Shown here piece after piece: positions 61,725 to 64,000 of a DNA stretch of 64,000 nt. The translations under genes were made by a program, and so were the position numbers. Origin of the DNA: Bimastos eiseni (lineage: Eukaryota; Annelida; Clitellata; Crassiclitellata; Lumbricidae); NCBI GenBank assembly GCA_959347315.1, contig OY365816.1, positions 28,437,207 to 28,501,206 of the forward strand, in the 5' to 3' direction. The notes under the pieces were generated by a model. It was not told the origin of the DNA. It made no database searches and saw only the letters and a list, made by a program, of their open reading frames with translations. How positions within the stretch are numbered: position 1 is the stretch's first letter; each line of letters begins with the position of its first letter.

Positions 61725-62159
61725 ATTAGGGGTAGGGGTGGGTAAAATATTGGGATTTTATGTGTTATATAATACGTGAACGGCTCCTTATCTCAATACT
61801 CTTTTCTTCGATTATGTATATATGAGCTGTCCTGCTGTTTCCTGGATTCATTGTTTGTTGCCTATTGTAGAATTATGTCACGCAGATGATCCTGTAATAC
61901 TACTTACACACATTAGGGATCTCTATTTTTAAGTTGTACTGTGTGACATATCTACGTATTTTGCAAAGCCAAAGTTTACAGCACATTGCATCGTCAACGA
62001 TCATACGTCGAAGCAGTGTCTACTTGAAACTTTGATTTAATTGCGTCGTTAATGTAACTAATGTGGTTACCGTCGTTTACTGTCCTTCGGAATGCAGATC
62101 AGTGGTTCACGTATTATATAACGCATAAAATCCCAATATTTTACCCACCCCTACCCCAA
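61725..62159. repeat. Inverted-repeat element with G-rich arms
   Basis: GGGGTAGGGGTGGGTAAAAT, then ATTGGGATTTTATGTGTTAT and ATAATACGTGAAC at about 61731-61783 returns as its near-perfect reverse complement at about 62107-62158, around a 320-base centre. A third part-copy of the inner end (TTCACATATTATATAACGC) is at 60603-60621. Possible non-autonomous DNA transposon or nested copies. Confidence 0.75.
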
Positions 62160-63602
62160 GTTAAATGAACTCTAACGGCATAATTATATCAGAAGTCATT
62201 GATTAAAATTGCAGGGCGGTAATTAGCCCAACTCGGTGCACTAAAAGATGAGTGTCAGAGTTTGCGAAGATCGGCAGAGACGAGACCTGGCAAGAAGCCA
62301 AAGACTACCAGACCAGAGCGATGATGGGGTACGAGAATCGCTGCTGGAGTAGTGGCTAAGGGAGCGCACATCCAGCATCTAGCTGGAGACGTGGCGACAT
62401 TTCGGAATGCGACCGACTAGACGTGCTGCAGAACGCAGGACCCGGTCCAGGCACCGCAACCGCCCAGTTTGGAGGCTTACATAGAGTGAGCAGCAATAAT
62501 TTGATGAAGTAGTGGACAAGTGTAGCGGTGACGTCTGGAGTTATCGAGCGAGTAACTGACGCAACTTCTAGCATGAATCACACAGAGTCACAGGAGACGG
62601 TGAATGTGAGGTGCAAATGTAAGCTCTTGGTCTTGCTTAGAGATGTTCGGCCATCCTAACGTGTGTTCGCACAATTTTTTCAGCAATTGATCACTGAGTA
62701 GTAGGAGAGCTGATTTAGAGCAACAGAAATTGTTGGGAATGGTCAGTAAACTGGCTAACCCTGTTTTCACAAAGAATTTTAAAATCGTGTATAATGCCCT
62801 GGATGAGTTGGCCGATTTGTCCTTAGCATTGCAGATAGTTTATATCACTCTTCCTGTTGATCATCTACTCCTGACAGGACGAATCGAAGTCATTGCAGCT
62901 AGAAATGACTAAGTGGACAGTACTATGCTGAAGCTGGTCAGACTGCATATTAAAAAATCAATGTAAATTATTTTAATTTTTTGATTTTTTAATGTATTTT
63001 CTTATCAATTTTTAATATGTGGAATGCGGTTTCATCGTAGAATGCAATTCTTAAATTTGCATAAGACCTGGTTAGAGGTAGACAGTAGACATTGAGGGTC
63101 CTGTCTCCTATCGAGTCAACTCGAACTTTGGAGTTTCCACTGCTCACCCAAGCCACATTAGCCACTGGTAGAGCGGGTTTGCTGGCTGGTGTTCGAAGTG
63201 TTCTTCAGAGCCTAATTAAAGCGCAACGTAGGGCCTCTAGGTCTAATGATTTAGGCCTACATTATTGCCTGCAATTTAAAAAAATTGTCCCATTAAATAC
63301 ACCGATAATGGTTTATTTATGATATTAATATCTGGGACTGAAAGTTTCCAGTATGAAATGGGAGGAACAGCCTTGAGAATGTCAGAGGAAGAAAGGAATC
63401 CAGGAGCGATCATTCCCATAAGTGCAAAGCCATCAAAACTGCGTGTCAAAGCAGCAAAGAAGGCGAACAGGATAGCCTACATGTAATATGGTAATGATCA
63501 ATAGGATCATCATCATCATCGTCGTCGTCGTCGTCGTCAACGGGAGACTGTAATAACGCTTGTCCAGTTGAGTTATGCATACAAATGAAGGGAACATTGG
63601 GG

Positions 63603-63716
63603 TGGAATTTCTTAAATGGAAGAGTTATAGATTTGTGGAATGGTATGGATAGTAGTACTGTCTCAGTGGACACTATCACAGCTTTTAAGAGGAAACTTGG
63701 AAAATTGGACTGTTAA
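63603..63716 (+). pseudogene. Non-LTR retrotransposon C-terminal fragment
   Basis: Reads WNFLNGRVIDLWNGMDSS, then TVSVDTITAFKRKLGKLDC and stop TAA. The NFF-x-RVI-x-LWN ... FKR-x-L-x-K pattern is the usual C-terminus of many LINE reverse transcriptase proteins. It is a truncated copy with no identifiable palm domain upstream, and its family differs from the GCGCTATATAAAT-tailed one. Confidence 0.7.
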
Positions 63717-64000
63717 ACCTAACCAGGACTAAATTAATTTAAGTGGTTTTTACACAGACCAAACGTCTTCTGGACCACTTTAAGCCCTTGTTAATTATGT
63801 TATGATATGTTAATCCATTTGTTAATAAGCTACATGATCTATTTCGTCCTGTGACTAATATGCCGATTTTTGCCTCCAGAAGTCCTGGATGTAGTAACAG
63901 GCATAATCTATGTCAATGACCCAGTTTCGTCGGCTTCATATCCCTTCCATATTAGTCATAGATCGTCACGGTCTGATGATTACGAAATTAAAACAACTAA

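Larger units (their letters stand above)
55721..64000. other. Gene-poor right end
   Basis: Begins with the cyclin 3' UTR (candidate ATTAAA at 55911-55916). After that no gene was recognised. Contents: a decayed reverse transcriptase fragment (58681-58835), a poly-C/poly-G repeat (59430-59690), three CGCCACCTGGCGATTCG-like copies (60333, 60530, 60835), a G-rich inverted repeat (61640-62160), a short repeat shared by 57825-57875 and 62280-62335, GAT/GTC trinucleotide runs near 63507-63540, and a retrotransposon 3' end (63603-63716). Confidence 0.65.

Noticed and set aside
63507..63540. Trinucleotide run (ATC/GTC) as coding poly-Asp
   Set aside because: Simple repeat; neighbouring frame shows no protein similarity.

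Overview
The window is animal nuclear DNA. It shows spliced genes with short exons and GT-AG introns, metazoan-only signalling genes, AT-rich introns full of private tandem repeats, and many decayed non-LTR retrotransposon tails and tRNA-derived SINE-like repeats. It is a draft assembly with one 200-base run of N. The proteins fit an invertebrate (marine or early-branching animals are plausible), but I cannot name the species.

Five protein genes were reconstructed exon by exon from conserved protein sequence, splice sites and reading phase. (1) A sorting nexin of the SNX1/SNX2 type on the plus strand (980-9635); one BAR-domain exon is missing and probably lies in the N run. (2) Protein phosphatase 1 inhibitor-2 (PPP1R2) on the minus strand (15593-17264, four exons). 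(3) A FAM13-family RhoGAP protein on the plus strand (19207-33013, at least 22 exons). (4) A TGF-beta superfamily type I receptor Ser/Thr kinase on the minus strand (38683-48286, eleven exons, 518 residues) with a BMP-receptor-type L45 loop. (5) A B-type mitotic cyclin, closest to cyclin B3, on the plus strand (49680-55720, nine exons, 587 residues). PPP1R2/FAM13 and the receptor/cyclin pair are each head to head, about 1.9 and 1.4 kb apart. Trafficking, PP1 regulation, Rho regulation, BMP-type signalling and the cell cycle do not form one pathway; this looks like ordinary gene neighbourhood.

Between and inside the genes: a large fold-back structure at 160-740, an inverted copy of a coding exon inside an SNX intron, more than twenty tandem arrays (units 17-60 bp), non-LTR retrotransposon 3' ends sharing a GCGCTATATAAAT-like tail, tRNA-headed SINE-like copies, an interspersed family around a CATCCAGGCTTGGGAC core, a decayed reverse transcriptase fragment with a YADD motif near 58.7 kb, and a gene-poor right end (55.7-64 kb) with inverted and G-rich repeats. 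I saw no CRISPR array, intact mobile element, rRNA or functional tRNA gene.

The most unusual points are a minisatellite in a FAM13 intron whose unit resembles the adjacent exon/5' splice site and so carries decoy donors, the inverted exon copy in SNX, substitutions at usually conserved positions in the RhoGAP and kinase domains, and two GC-AG introns.
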